Below are positions 20,585-30,149 of a stretch of DNA of 64,000 nucleotides, one piece after another. Within the stretch, counting starts at the first letter, position 1. Each line of letters begins with the position of its first letter. Both the position numbers and the translations under genes were made by a program. The notes under the pieces are model-generated. The model worked only from the letters and a program-made list of their open reading frames with translations. It had not been told where the DNA came from and did no database searches. The stretch covers positions 254,573,736 through 254,637,735 of the forward strand of contig OY294067.1 of assembly GCA_958510875.1 (NCBI GenBank), given 5' to 3'. Source of the DNA: Endomychus coccineus (taxonomy: Eukaryota; Arthropoda; Insecta; Coleoptera; Endomychidae).

Positions 20585-21814
20585 ATGATGATTGATGATA
20601 GTGACAGTGAATTATCAAACACTCCTCCTGATGTAGCAGAAAGTGCAAAAATTGTTACTTTGAATCTCCTACCAGAGAAATCAAGGAAGAAATATGAATT
20701 ACAATACGGTAAATTCATGACGTGGTGCCAGTCGAAGAAGGTGAATAAGTATTCAGAAAACGTATCACTGGCTTATTTTGGAGAAAAATCATTGATTTGT
20801 AAGTCATCAACTCTTTGGTCTACGTATTCGATGATACGGACATGCTTGAATGTTAAAAATAACATCGAAATCAATAAGTATCCTAAACTTATCGCATTTC
20901 TGAAGAAACAGTCTGTTGGATATAAAGCGAAAAAATCCAAAACATTCACCACTGAAGATATTCACAAATTTTTACAAGAAGCGCCCGATGAAGAATATCT
21001 ACTAAAAAAGGTAAATTTTAATATTTCATGCTCTTAGTAGTTTGAGAAGCGGTTAGTATTTTTTTGAATTTAGTGCAATTTGGTTAGCATAGACATTTGG
21101 AATAGCTATTAATTGCAGTTTTTTTTATAGGTTATTCTAATTATGGGTATTGCTGGTGCCTGCAGGCGCGATGAGTTGGTCAAAATGGAGATTGGTGACA
21201 TAGAAGATAAGGATTCTATTTTAATAGTCCGAATTCCCGATTCAAAAACGAGAATAAGCCGTGTTTTTACGATTGTTGGTCATAATGAAGAGAATTCAGT
21301 TGATTATCTTTCAATTTGTAAAAAATATATTGCACTCAGAAAACATTGTCTGAATAACAATACTGTCCAACGTCTATTTTTACGTTATGAAAAAGGTAGA
21401 TGTATGAAACAAGTTGTGGGTATGAATACAATCGGCAAGACTCCCAGTGACATTGCTGAATATTTGAAATTGTCCGAGCATAATTTATATACTGGACACT
21501 GTCTCCGACGAACCTCTGCTACTTTATTGGTGAATGGTGGAGGTGACCTAATACAACTGAAAAAACATGGTGGATGGAAAAGTAACAATGTAGCAGAAGG
21601 CTACATAGATGATTCAATCAACAATAAGATTGAAACTACCAAGAGAATATTCTCAAGACCATCTACATCTCGTTCTGTAGATTTCCAATATTCGGGGGAA
21701 TTAATGTTAGATAAATCTACTGATCGTCCATCAGGTTCAGGAATAATAATTAAAGAGTGTCACAATTGTACATTCAATTTTAGTATAGTCAATGATAAAT
21801 TAAATCAACATTAA
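20585..21814 (+). CDS. Crypton-type tyrosine recombinase, two exons, apparently intact
   Basis: Exon 1 is 20585-21010 (142 codons, from MMIDDSDSEL). The intron is 21011-21130 (GTAAAT...TTTTATAG) and joins in phase 0. Exon 2 is 21131-21814, giving about 369 aa with no stop or shift. The N-terminal half (SRKKYELQYGKFMTWCQSKK) fits a SAM-like core-binding domain. The catalytic half has all expected residues: Arg in GACRRDEL, His-x-x-Arg in GHCLRRTSAT, His and Trp in LKKHGGWKS, and nucleophile Tyr in VAEGYIDD. Such enzymes cut and rejoin DNA by a covalent Tyr intermediate; insect Cryptons encode one as their sole protein. It could be an active transposon or a domesticated copy. Copy B at 14.0-16.2 kb is a decayed relative. 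Confidence 0.85.
21011..21130 (+). other. intron of the Crypton-type recombinase
   Basis: 120 bases, GT...AG, with an AAG|GTAAAT donor and a T-rich tract before TTTTATAG. Copy B has a matching acceptor before VVLVIG, so the intron position is conserved within the element family. Confidence 0.8.
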
Positions 21815-21852
21815 TCAGGAATTCATAAACTGTACTTGATGTACTTTTGTTG

Positions 21853-21858
21853 AATAAA
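21853..21858 (+). terminator. polyadenylation signal AATAAA
   Basis: Lies 39 bases after the recombinase stop codon and is followed by a T-rich stretch, a suitable position for 3' end formation of this gene. Confidence 0.5.
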
Positions 21859-21925
21859 GCATCTGGTGTTTTTTCTTTCTTTTTTCTGAAAACTGCGTTT
21901 GTAGCAAAAATCTTGTGTGTATTTC

Positions 21926-22025
21926 GAGCACAAAGTGTCATTGTCGCTCTCCAAAGATTACCACGCTCCACTTTGCGTCGCGCGGTAACTCTCTTTGTCG
22001 AGCGACAATATATCACTTTGCGCTC
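21926..22025. repeat. 100-nt stepped hairpin downstream of the recombinase
   Basis: GAGCACAAAGTG..ATTGTCGCTC at the left pairs with GAGCGACAAT....CACTTTGCGCTC at the right. An inner AAAGATTACC / GGTAACTCTCTTT pair extends the stem. It may be a MITE, a structured element end or a small-RNA precursor. The function is not shown by sequence. Confidence 0.7.
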
Positions 22026-22029
22026 TTAA

Positions 22030-23155
22030 TACACAAATAGCTATTGTTCCCATCGTTTGAGGTCTGGAGACCACTTGATAGGTCCAAGTCCGCTTACGAT
22101 ATACTTTGTTCAAGTTAAGCCACTTAAAACTTGATCATGATGCTCTTCAATGTAAAAATGATTAAAATTTGTACTTTTCATTTACCTATAATTTGACCGA
22201 CGCAATTTTCCATTAATTTTCCAGAATTTTCTTACTTTCAATGAATTTTTACGTAGAATCATCACGGTACCTTATAATTCCAATAACACTGACTGAAATT
22301 TTTCGAAAAACAAGTTAATTGAAGTTTGTCTTGTATCAATGGTAGATTTTTATTTTCCGTAGTTTTCCGGAAAACTATCGTCTGTTTTGATTATATGATC
22401 ATAAAATAATATTCAGCGACCACGAAAACATATAATTATACACGTTGGACGTGGACCGAGATGGGAAATGAAGGAAAAACTACGCAATTTTCCACTGATT
22501 TATCAGAATTTTCCTTCTCCTAGTGGAAATTGTACAGAGATACATCACAGCATCTTGATATTTCAATTCCACAGTCCGTGAAAAATGTTTGTTTGTTATT
22601 AAGATTTGGTAAAACTTTCCGGGTTTTCCAGCAAACTCGGGTTAAGCGGACCAAAAAGTTTCCAGATACCGAATTTTGGAAGCGATGTGAAAAGAATTTT
22701 GCATTTTCGTGCGGGCTATAATATTTTAGATGCTTTTGACTTTTGACTGGACTATAACGGGTTACATTCACTGAAGAGAAACTGAAATATTACTTAGTGG
22801 CTTGACTTGGAATTTTGTCAGTCGTCATTCTGTCTTATGTCATTTTGAAATTTTAATTTACGTTTCTGAGTTGTGTTGTCTTCTATGTTTGCCTTGTTAT
22901 TTGATTTCTGTATGCTGGTGTTTGTGATTTTGTTGAACTTTTTGAAAATAAAAAATATTTTGAGTTAGTGGTGGTTAGTTATCTAATGCAAAAACCACAG
23001 TGAAAATTCTGGTTTATTCATTTTTAGGTATGTTAGATTGTTAATAAGATAACCTCATACAATGGGAATTTCGTTGAATCGGTAGGTGATAGATAACTCA
23101 TGTTGTGAATGATATTGAACCCTCCTTTGGCGTTTCAGCTGTGTGATACCTTAGT
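22030..23155. other. intergenic, nothing recognised
   Basis: AT-rich, with overlapping small frames on both strands at 22520-22771 and no recognisable motif. Confidence 0.4.
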
Positions 23156-23159
23156 GGTG

Positions 23160-23336
23160 CAAACAAGATGGAATAAAAACAGTTTAGACAAGACCTTTGA
23201 TAAAGTTTCCGACTGCGGCAAATCCAGGATTTACATAATCGATAGTGAGTCGTGTTCACAATACTGTATGGGCCAAACTAGAAAGAACATTATAGCTCGG
23301 TGTAAAAAACATTTTGCAAACCCAAAGAAAAACTAG
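23160..23336 (+). pseudogene. PLE-1 GIY-YIG endonuclease fragment
   Basis: Reads FDKVSDCGKSRIYIIDSESC and then YCMGQTRKNIIARCKKHF, matching the sister copies (GIYNIYCESC and CYVGQTRRNIL). The GIY motif is RIY and YVG is CMG. It is a stand-alone fragment of about 55 codons, with no RT on either side. Confidence 0.7.
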
Positions 23337-23339
23337 GAA

Positions 23340-25210
23340 TGTATTGCCGCTTGGAGATAGAAAATTAGTGTGCGTGGTAAAGTTACTGTTCGCAAATGAT
23401 TCGATTTGGCTACTATTATATAATTGTTTCATATTTTACAAGATACTGATCGTATTTGTTTAAAGATGATGGAATAAATTACTTATTTCATTATTTTCAC
23501 ACAACTAAATATTATTCAAATTACCAATGTTTCCAAGAACATGTACAAACACAAATTTTCTGCTTCTGGTAGTCCGATATCCTAACTTCTAGACCACACC
23601 GATATTTGCTGTAAGTTATTAAAGAACGGTGTAAGTTTAAGTTTATTTTAATAATTGTTTTTGTTGAATGATTTTGTTGAAATTTGGTTGGAAGCAATTT
23701 TGAGTTAACTTAGATTCACTGTGGACGTTTTGAGTTGATTCAATGTATACTCCCGAAGTTACGATTTTTTTTAATTTTCAAACCTCCAGAAAGGGGTGTG
23801 TTTATTACACGATTTTCTTGAGAAACAATAGAGTTCCCCACCAAATAGCAAACGATTTTTGTCAAAATTTGAATATGATAGGACCTTCGTTTTTGAGCTA
23901 TCGTGTATATACAAAATTTCGTGACATCTAGACAGACAGATTTTTCCGAAGCTGCTTAAAATTTTAAGGAAAATACTAAGGTGACAATTTTTGTTCTAAA
24001 ATTTTTAAACGATTTCTAATATTATTGAAAGCAACGGAAAACACTACCTACTTGAATGCTATCATTATTTAAAAGATTTCAGTACAACGTGTTATTTTTA
24101 TGTCAGTTACCAGTACCAGTACAATCTAGAGACAGTTAATATTTTGAATAATCCCAAGTCTCGAACAATGGTTATGAAATGGGAGTTGAAATTTTACACA
24201 AGTTTGTCAAACTCATTTGCAATCAACGTTAGAGATCTGAATCGTAACAAATCTTGTCAATTCAACCAAATGAATACATTGGCCTTCTTGAATTGCCATA
24301 ACTTATTGCTGTGGGGGATTTATGTTGCTTTCAAATTTCATAATCAACAACGCTGAAAGATATTAGTGAATAATTAAAAATACCGAAGTTAAATGGGATG
24401 AAGGGTTAACGGCTTAACGAACATTAATCTTTTTAATTATGTTTATTCTTCATTTCTGATGGAAAACCCTCATAAAATCAGTAACTTAATTACAACCTTT
24501 CTAGAAGAAATGATTTTGTTGGACTGTTCTGACTGAAATGAGAAAATATCATAATTGTAGAGTTTCTTGTACATATAAAGTGCAAATTGATTGGATAATC
24601 GGAAAGTGAATTAAAACTTTGTCTTTTACACATCCCCAAAATTAATTGTACGCATTGTATTTAATATTCCAATGTTGTGCATAATTTGTGGGAGGTAACA
24701 ATATCTTAAATAGATTTTACTCGATAATGATTTATCTGATTTCTACGGAAGTGTACCTTTATTCTTGAAAAGGTCTAAATATTCATAATCCAAGACTAAA
24801 TTATCGAAAAATTTGCATACAAAAAAGTTAGAATAAAATTCAACGTAGCTCCACCCCGCGCATAGGGCATAGCAAGTTTAGTTCTTGTATCGAATTGCAT
24901 TATTTTATCAAATCGCGTTTCGTAAATATTCAGAATCTACCATCTTCAGGGGCCCTCTCTACCGAGGCTGTAGCTCTCTTGGGATCCATTTTCTTCCCAT
25001 GTTCAATCGAACTTTTCCGATTATTTGGTCGTAGAAGCTACTGGTGAAGTTTGGGAGGATAAGTATATGTGTATTTTGGGGTAGACTAATCGTACTTAAT
25101 TCGATAACGCTCCTTCATAAATGAACAAAGATGAGCGTTATGAATCATAGAGGTGTATCAATAATCCACTGTTTCTTTAGAGGTTCGCATCAATACAATT
25201 AACTGATGCA
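23340..25210. other. intergenic, nothing recognised
   Basis: AT-rich; frames at 23743-23931 and 24144-24356 (plus) have no motif. Confidence 0.4.
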
Positions 25211-25214
25211 TGGA

Positions 25215-25885
25215 TCATTAACTCCCCTCATCCTCATTTTGTTATCACACGTTTTCGCTTTCGGATACTTCTCGGATTAAGGTTGGATGCCCTATAATAT
25301 TGCAGTAATCTAGAAGAGGTCAGATCTAGAATCAGAAAAAGCTGCAAAGATGATCTTTCGAAACTTTTCATTAGAATGTGAAGTTTTGATTTAGCACTAT
25401 TGCAGATGTTGCCGTGTTCGCTCCAACTGAAATCGTTTGGTATTTTAATACCGAGAACGTTATTATGATGTGACAAAAAATCACTGGAGAGTTGTTTATG
25501 AATGTACGTGTGAATTGTTTTTCAAGAGGTAAAGAATATATTTAGTAGAATGCTCCAGTTCTGACTCTAAATGAATATGGTCTCGAGATTCGCCTGTATT
25601 TGAGCAGCTTCAATTACTTACAATTACAATCAGATATTGTGAATCAGCAGTGTAGATAAAAAATACGAAAGGTCAAGAACAAACCCTTGTGGTACACCTT
25701 AAATTACGTCCAATGAGTTTGAAAATTCCTGGCCGACCCTTACTTTAAAAGTAGCGATATAATGGCTTCATTCAATTGCGAAACAAGACAAGGTTTCTAA
25801 ACTGTTCCAGTTTCATAGAGAGGAGTCTGTGAGGATTTTTTTCAAATGCTTTCGAGAAGTCCAGATGAATACTCACTACCTCAAA
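25215..25885 (-). pseudogene. Jockey/CR1-like LINE reverse transcriptase relic
   Basis: On the minus strand, pieces in several frames follow the RT order: HLDFSKAFEKNPHRLLSMKL (finger/palm motif A) near 25850, a degraded GVPQG/GLLF block near 25700, and then the better kept NVLGIKIPNDFSWSEHGN followed by CNSAKSKLHILMKSF at 25300-25460. The last block is the classic LGVxLxxxLxWxxHI region after the RT palm. There are many stops and shifts. It is an old, truncated non-LTR element. Confidence 0.6.
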
Positions 25886-25899
25886 ACTTACATAATAAA

Positions 25900-26300
25900 T
25901 TTAGCCTATAAAATCATAATCTATGTCATGACATTGAAAATTTATTAGAATTGACCACGTTTGTATCTGTGTTTTATACTCTATATCATGGAAACGGTAA
26001 ACCAGTATATGGAACTGCCTACGCCACACTATATACCGTGGTCTGCCCAGTTATTTAAGAAATGAATTGTTGTTACACGGTTTTTCCCATCTCTAAAAAA
26101 GAGTAAAAAAGTATACACAGCGCGCAAGAACCTGCTCTTGCCGACATCTGGCGTGTTGTTGTTTCCACTCGAGTGATAATATTTTGGTGTCAGGTGAAAT
26201 GTTAAAATCATTCGTATTAAAGACTGTGTCAACCTTACTTTGATGATACCACAGAGTTTTTAATTTAATATAACATTATTATTGAGTAACTAAGGTCGTC
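25900..26300. other. intergenic, nothing recognised
   Basis: One small minus-strand frame at 26029-26232 without a motif. Confidence 0.35.
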
Positions 26301-26309
26301 ATAAGACCA

Positions 26310-27440
26310 ATAGATTTCAAGATTATCTCTATGACAAAAGAACATAAAAATGAGACATCTCTACTTCAATGACAACATTTCTTAATTTTTTGAATACAGA
26401 TTTCTGATGCTTTTGGAGGGATAAATGTACGGTTGGGATATATATTTATAACCTGAAAAAAACTGTTGTCATAATGATTCAAAAGAACTATAGATTCCAT
26501 TTTATAAGCTGAAAATGGGATGCTATAAGTACTAGTTGTTAGGTGGTGACAGGGCTTGAATACTATTTAGTTCTTATTTCCATTACTTCAATGCGATTTG
26601 TTAATTTTCGAACTGCTATTACCAATATAGATTCTTTCTACAACAATATCGAAATATGTCCATTAAACGATCGAAAAATTAAATCAGCCACATTTTGCAC
26701 AGAACATCATGTTGCATAGCGGACGATATGATCCCTAATGCATTTGTTCCCTAGAAACCGATGCATTATAAACCATTATGTGTTAGTGAGAAGTTCTTTG
26801 TGGCTAGTTGGCGGCTATGAGAATATAACACTAAATACGGGATATTTGAATGGATGTCATCACTATTTCTGTTAACATTTTTATAATTTATCAGAATATT
26901 AAACGTGAATAGTAATTTGTCGTACAAAAAACATATGCAACTCGCATGAAATAAGACTTATTTTGCTCGAGTGTGAAAGTTTGCAGCACGAGCCAAAGGC
27001 GAGGATCATCTCTATGATGAAGAAAATAAAAATGTGACATGTCTACTTCAATGACGTCATTTTTTAAACTTTTCATATAGATGTATATTTATGAAAAACA
27101 CCTGAATAACTCTCATAATGATACAATGATAGTGGACTATATGATTCATATTGCAATTGTTGCATAGCAACCGATGGATTATGAACCATTATGTGTTAGG
27201 GAGCTGTTCTTTCTGGCTAGTTGACGGCTTTGAAAATATAATACTAGCCACGGTATATTTGAATAAATATCATCAGTATTTCTGTCAACAATGTTATAAT
27301 TTATTAGATTTATAAACGTTAACAGTAATTTGTAGTAGAAAAAGTATAGTATGCAAATCGCCCAAAATTAGACTTATTTTGTACGAGTGTGAGCGTTTGC
27401 AGCGCGAGCTGAAGGAACATGAGGAACAGAAAAATTAGCA
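26310..27440. repeat. diverged direct duplication
   Basis: Two direct copies of a unit. The AACCGATGCATTATAAACC block at about 26757 recurs at about 27168, with matching flanks ending in GAGTGTGA.CGTTTGCAGC at about 26975 and 27390. The CTCTATGA...CTACTTCAATGAC block at 26325 recurs at 27010. The first copy carries about 275 extra bases. No coding content. Confidence 0.65.
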
Positions 27441-27444
27441 AACC

Positions 27445-28140
27445 CTTTTCTTTCATTAATAGAAAAGAGAGATGATGATGTAAAATCGAAGCTATAGTTA
27501 TGTTATAAACAATATCCAAACAACTGTAGATACATTTATAGAGTCGTTTTAATTTCACATAATATTTAACTTTCACGAAGTAACATAATACATTATCATC
27601 AATTAAACGAAACTAAATATGTGTATGTAGTCAATGCAACCTAATTACACAAGTAATTTAATGTTACTACTGAACATAAAACAATCTAAATTAAATTGAT
27701 AGAATCAAATTAATAAAATGTTCCTGCATAAATATGAGAATAATAATGGAATTGGCACGAGTGTTGATTCTAGATTGGTAACTAGTTTGGACGATTTATA
27801 TCGGTTTCATAAAGTTTTGTCCTTTCAACAGTGCAAAGTATCAATAAAGATAACGTTTGCTGTAAGTATATCACTGGCCATGCACCCTTCAACAGCTACG
27901 CGATATTGTGAAAATTGATGTGAAAGAAATAAATATGGCAACTTTCAGGAACAGTTTTTCTTCTTTCATTCAATCAATGTGAAACCCTTTATTGGAGATA
28001 TTTCCTTGACACTTCTGTCCGAATTGATAAGAGCTGAATGTATTGAGAAACTTGATGCTACATTGTGAAAATATGTAAGATTCACGAAGTGTTACGTGAA
28101 AACTTACGAAACAGGTGGACTATATAGCCTTATCTAAAGG
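27445..28140. other. intergenic, nothing recognised
   Basis: AT-rich; a 66-codon plus-strand frame at 27718-27918 shows no known motif. Confidence 0.4.
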
Positions 28141-28153
28141 ACACTGTAGGTCT

Positions 28154-28345
28154 AGAGCAGGGGTCACCAAACTTTCCAGCCTTAGGGCCATATTGCTTAC
28201 TCCAGTAAGTTCCAATGCCAAGAACCATTTCAATTTTTCTGCCATTTACTCTATACTTTCTGAGTGGTCTCCGAGAACGCATCCATCTTAAATCTATTTT
28301 AATAATTGGAAGTAAAATTGGTCCACAACTACAAACTATCGTCAG
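28154..28345. repeat. one end of a hAT-type MITE
   Basis: GCAGGGGTCACCAAACTTTC followed by GGGCCATATTGC is a very common hAT/MITE terminal sequence (CAGGGGTCxxCAAxCTT...GGGCC). The matching opposite end was not found nearby, so the copy is partial. Confidence 0.45.
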
Positions 28346-28430
28346 TGGAAAATCACAATTACATAAATCTCATTAGTATTTTATATGTTATAATGTTTTT
28401 ATGTTATATGTTTATGTTACTATTGATAAG

Positions 28431-28800
28431 AAATAATCACCCTTTTCCACTAAAAATACTACTAAAGCACTGAGGACATTTCAGCTACCAAGTATCATCA
28501 GAGTGAACTAAATTATAAATAAATTATAAAATATGCCTGTTTAAATAGTAGTGGGGGTAATAATGTCTCCAGGTTACCTCAGATAAATCGAAATTTAGTG
28601 AATTGATTTTCGTTCATACATTTAAAGCAATTTACTGAGAGTAACCCTTCGTTTAGATTATTATTCCCAACTAGTATTTGAACAGGCACATTTTGATTTA
28701 TAATTTAGTTTACTCTGATGATGGCTACTTGATAGCCAAAAAGTCCTCAGTACTTTCGTAGTATTTTTAGTGCATAAGGGCGATTATTTCTTGTCAATAG
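28431..28800. mobile_element. PLE-1 terminal segments in inverted arrangement
   Basis: 28431-28570 matches the minus-orientation tail at 800-960, while 28660-28800 matches the same tail in plus orientation. They form an imperfect palindrome with no RT or nuclease between them. This is either a solo pair of pseudo-LTRs or two 5'-truncated copies joined head to head. Confidence 0.7.
28711..28765 (+). ncRNA. hammerhead-like motif of PLE-1 terminus
   Basis: TACT, then CTGATGA (28715-28721), then a stem II arm GGCTACTTGATAGCC, then AAAA where other copies have GAAA, then AGTCCTCAGTACTTT as a small stem III with loop, then a GTAGTA segment able to pair with the TACT at the start. The order and spacing fit a type I hammerhead. 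The inverted partner copy is on the minus strand at 28470-28515. Confidence 0.5.
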
Positions 28801-29038
28801 TGTCATAATATGTCCACAGTTTGAACTCTATTATAGTTTATTATCTGCTTATGTGTTTATATAATAGAACTGACTGAGAAATGTTCTGGTTTAAGTATAA
28901 CAAGTTCAAATTTTCTTTGCCTAATTGGCCACAATTACGTATATGTACCTTAAGAGATATAGAATTAAATTTTCTGAATTATGGAGATAACTTAGATAAT
29001 TTAACATAGGATTATAAAGATGAGTAAACGTGAAAGAT

Positions 29039-29112
29039 TGAACCATAGGCGGGATTCGAACCCACATTACTGGATTTCTTGTCCAGGGTGTTTACAAATT
29101 ACACCACTTTGG
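29039..29112 (-). other. tRNA-like segment in repeat unit 1
   Basis: The minus strand reads TGGTGTAATTTGTAAACACC (A-box-like), CTGGACAAGAAATCCAG (5 bp stem, 7-base loop) and then GGGTTCGAATCCCGCC (B box plus T arm). Position 33 of the anticodon loop is A, not U, and the acceptor stem is imperfect, so it is a tRNA-derived sequence and not a working tRNA. Confidence 0.6.
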
Positions 29113-29512
29113 TTCCGTTATATTTCTATATTTTTGTAAATATAAGCCTTCGAAAGGATAGTAGATCATTGATGAACACAATGCGATTCGATACCCTACC
29201 ATAGATTAACTATTCACGCACATTCATCTAAAGTTCAGTCGTTTTGAAGTAAGGATGGTAGGTTAATGTATTGCTATGGTTGGCAATTACTTGAAAGTGC
29301 TTATTTAATGACAGCATCCCGGTTCTTATATATTTCAATAGAACTGACTGAGAATTTTTCTGGTTAAGTATAAACAAGTTTAAATTTTCTTTGCCTAATT
29401 GACCACAATTACGTGTATGTACCTTAAGAGATATGGAATTAAATTTTCTGAATTATGAAGATAACTTAGATAATTTAACATAGGGTTATAAAGATGAATA
29501 AACCTAAAAGAT

Positions 29513-29586
29513 TGAACCATAGGCGTGATTCGAACCCACATTACTGGATTTCTTGTCCAGGGTGTTTACAAATTACACCACTTGTG
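29513..29586 (-). other. tRNA-like segment in repeat unit 2
   Basis: Same as unit 1, with one change in the T arm (GTGATTCGAACCC on the plus strand). The B box is intact, so pol III promoter potential is kept. Confidence 0.6.
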
Positions 29587-29846
29587 GTCTCGTTAAATTT
29601 TTATATTTTTGTAAATATAAACCTTCGAAAGAATAGTAGATCATTGATGAACACAATGCGATTCGATTTCCTACCATAGATCAACTATTCACGCACATTC
29701 ATCTAAAGTTCAGTCGTTTTGAAGTCAGGATTGTAGGTTAAAGTATTGCTATGGTTGGCAATTACTTGACACTACTTATTCAATGACAGCATCCCGGTTC
29801 TTATATATTTCAATGATCTACTATCCATTCATTAAGCAATTAATTA

Positions 29847-30005
29847 AAATATTACAGTGTAAATATAATTTTGAATATGTTCTTTCTATGTACCTATATG
29901 TATTACGTATATTTTAAATTAATCAAAATAGTACAGTGTAAATATAATTTTGTATATGTTCTTCCTATATACTTATATGTATCACGTATATTTTGAATTA
30001 ATAAA
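29847..30005. repeat. 79 bp tandem duplication
   Basis: ACAGTGTAAATATAATTTTG begins at 29854 and again at 29933. The two units are over 85 percent alike by eye and end in ACGTATATTTT.AATTAAT. Confidence 0.75.
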
Positions 30006-30149
30006 TCTTATTTAATATTACATCAGCCTATTTCTTGCAAGCAGAGTTTAAACATTTTAAAAGTGAATTTTTTAATCCATGTGCCGAGCTTGACTATTTT
30101 TATTTCGTATACCTGAGACATGTGCCTAGTTTGTTTTATCTCTTTTGAG

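Larger units (their letters stand above)
28868..29815. repeat. 474 bp tandem repeat, two units
   Basis: Unit 1 is about 28868-29341 and unit 2 about 29342-29815. Both begin GAACTGACTGAGAA and end CCCGGTTCTTATATATTTCA, and the period measured at the ATTCGAA motif is exactly 474 bases (29054 to 29528). Each unit contains a tRNA-like segment. A third, partial copy including the unit junction is at 33005-33235. Confidence 0.85.

Noticed and set aside
29039..29112. A functional tRNA gene
   Set aside because: The anticodon loop has A at position 33, the acceptor stem does not close and the same sequence sits in a tandem repeat.
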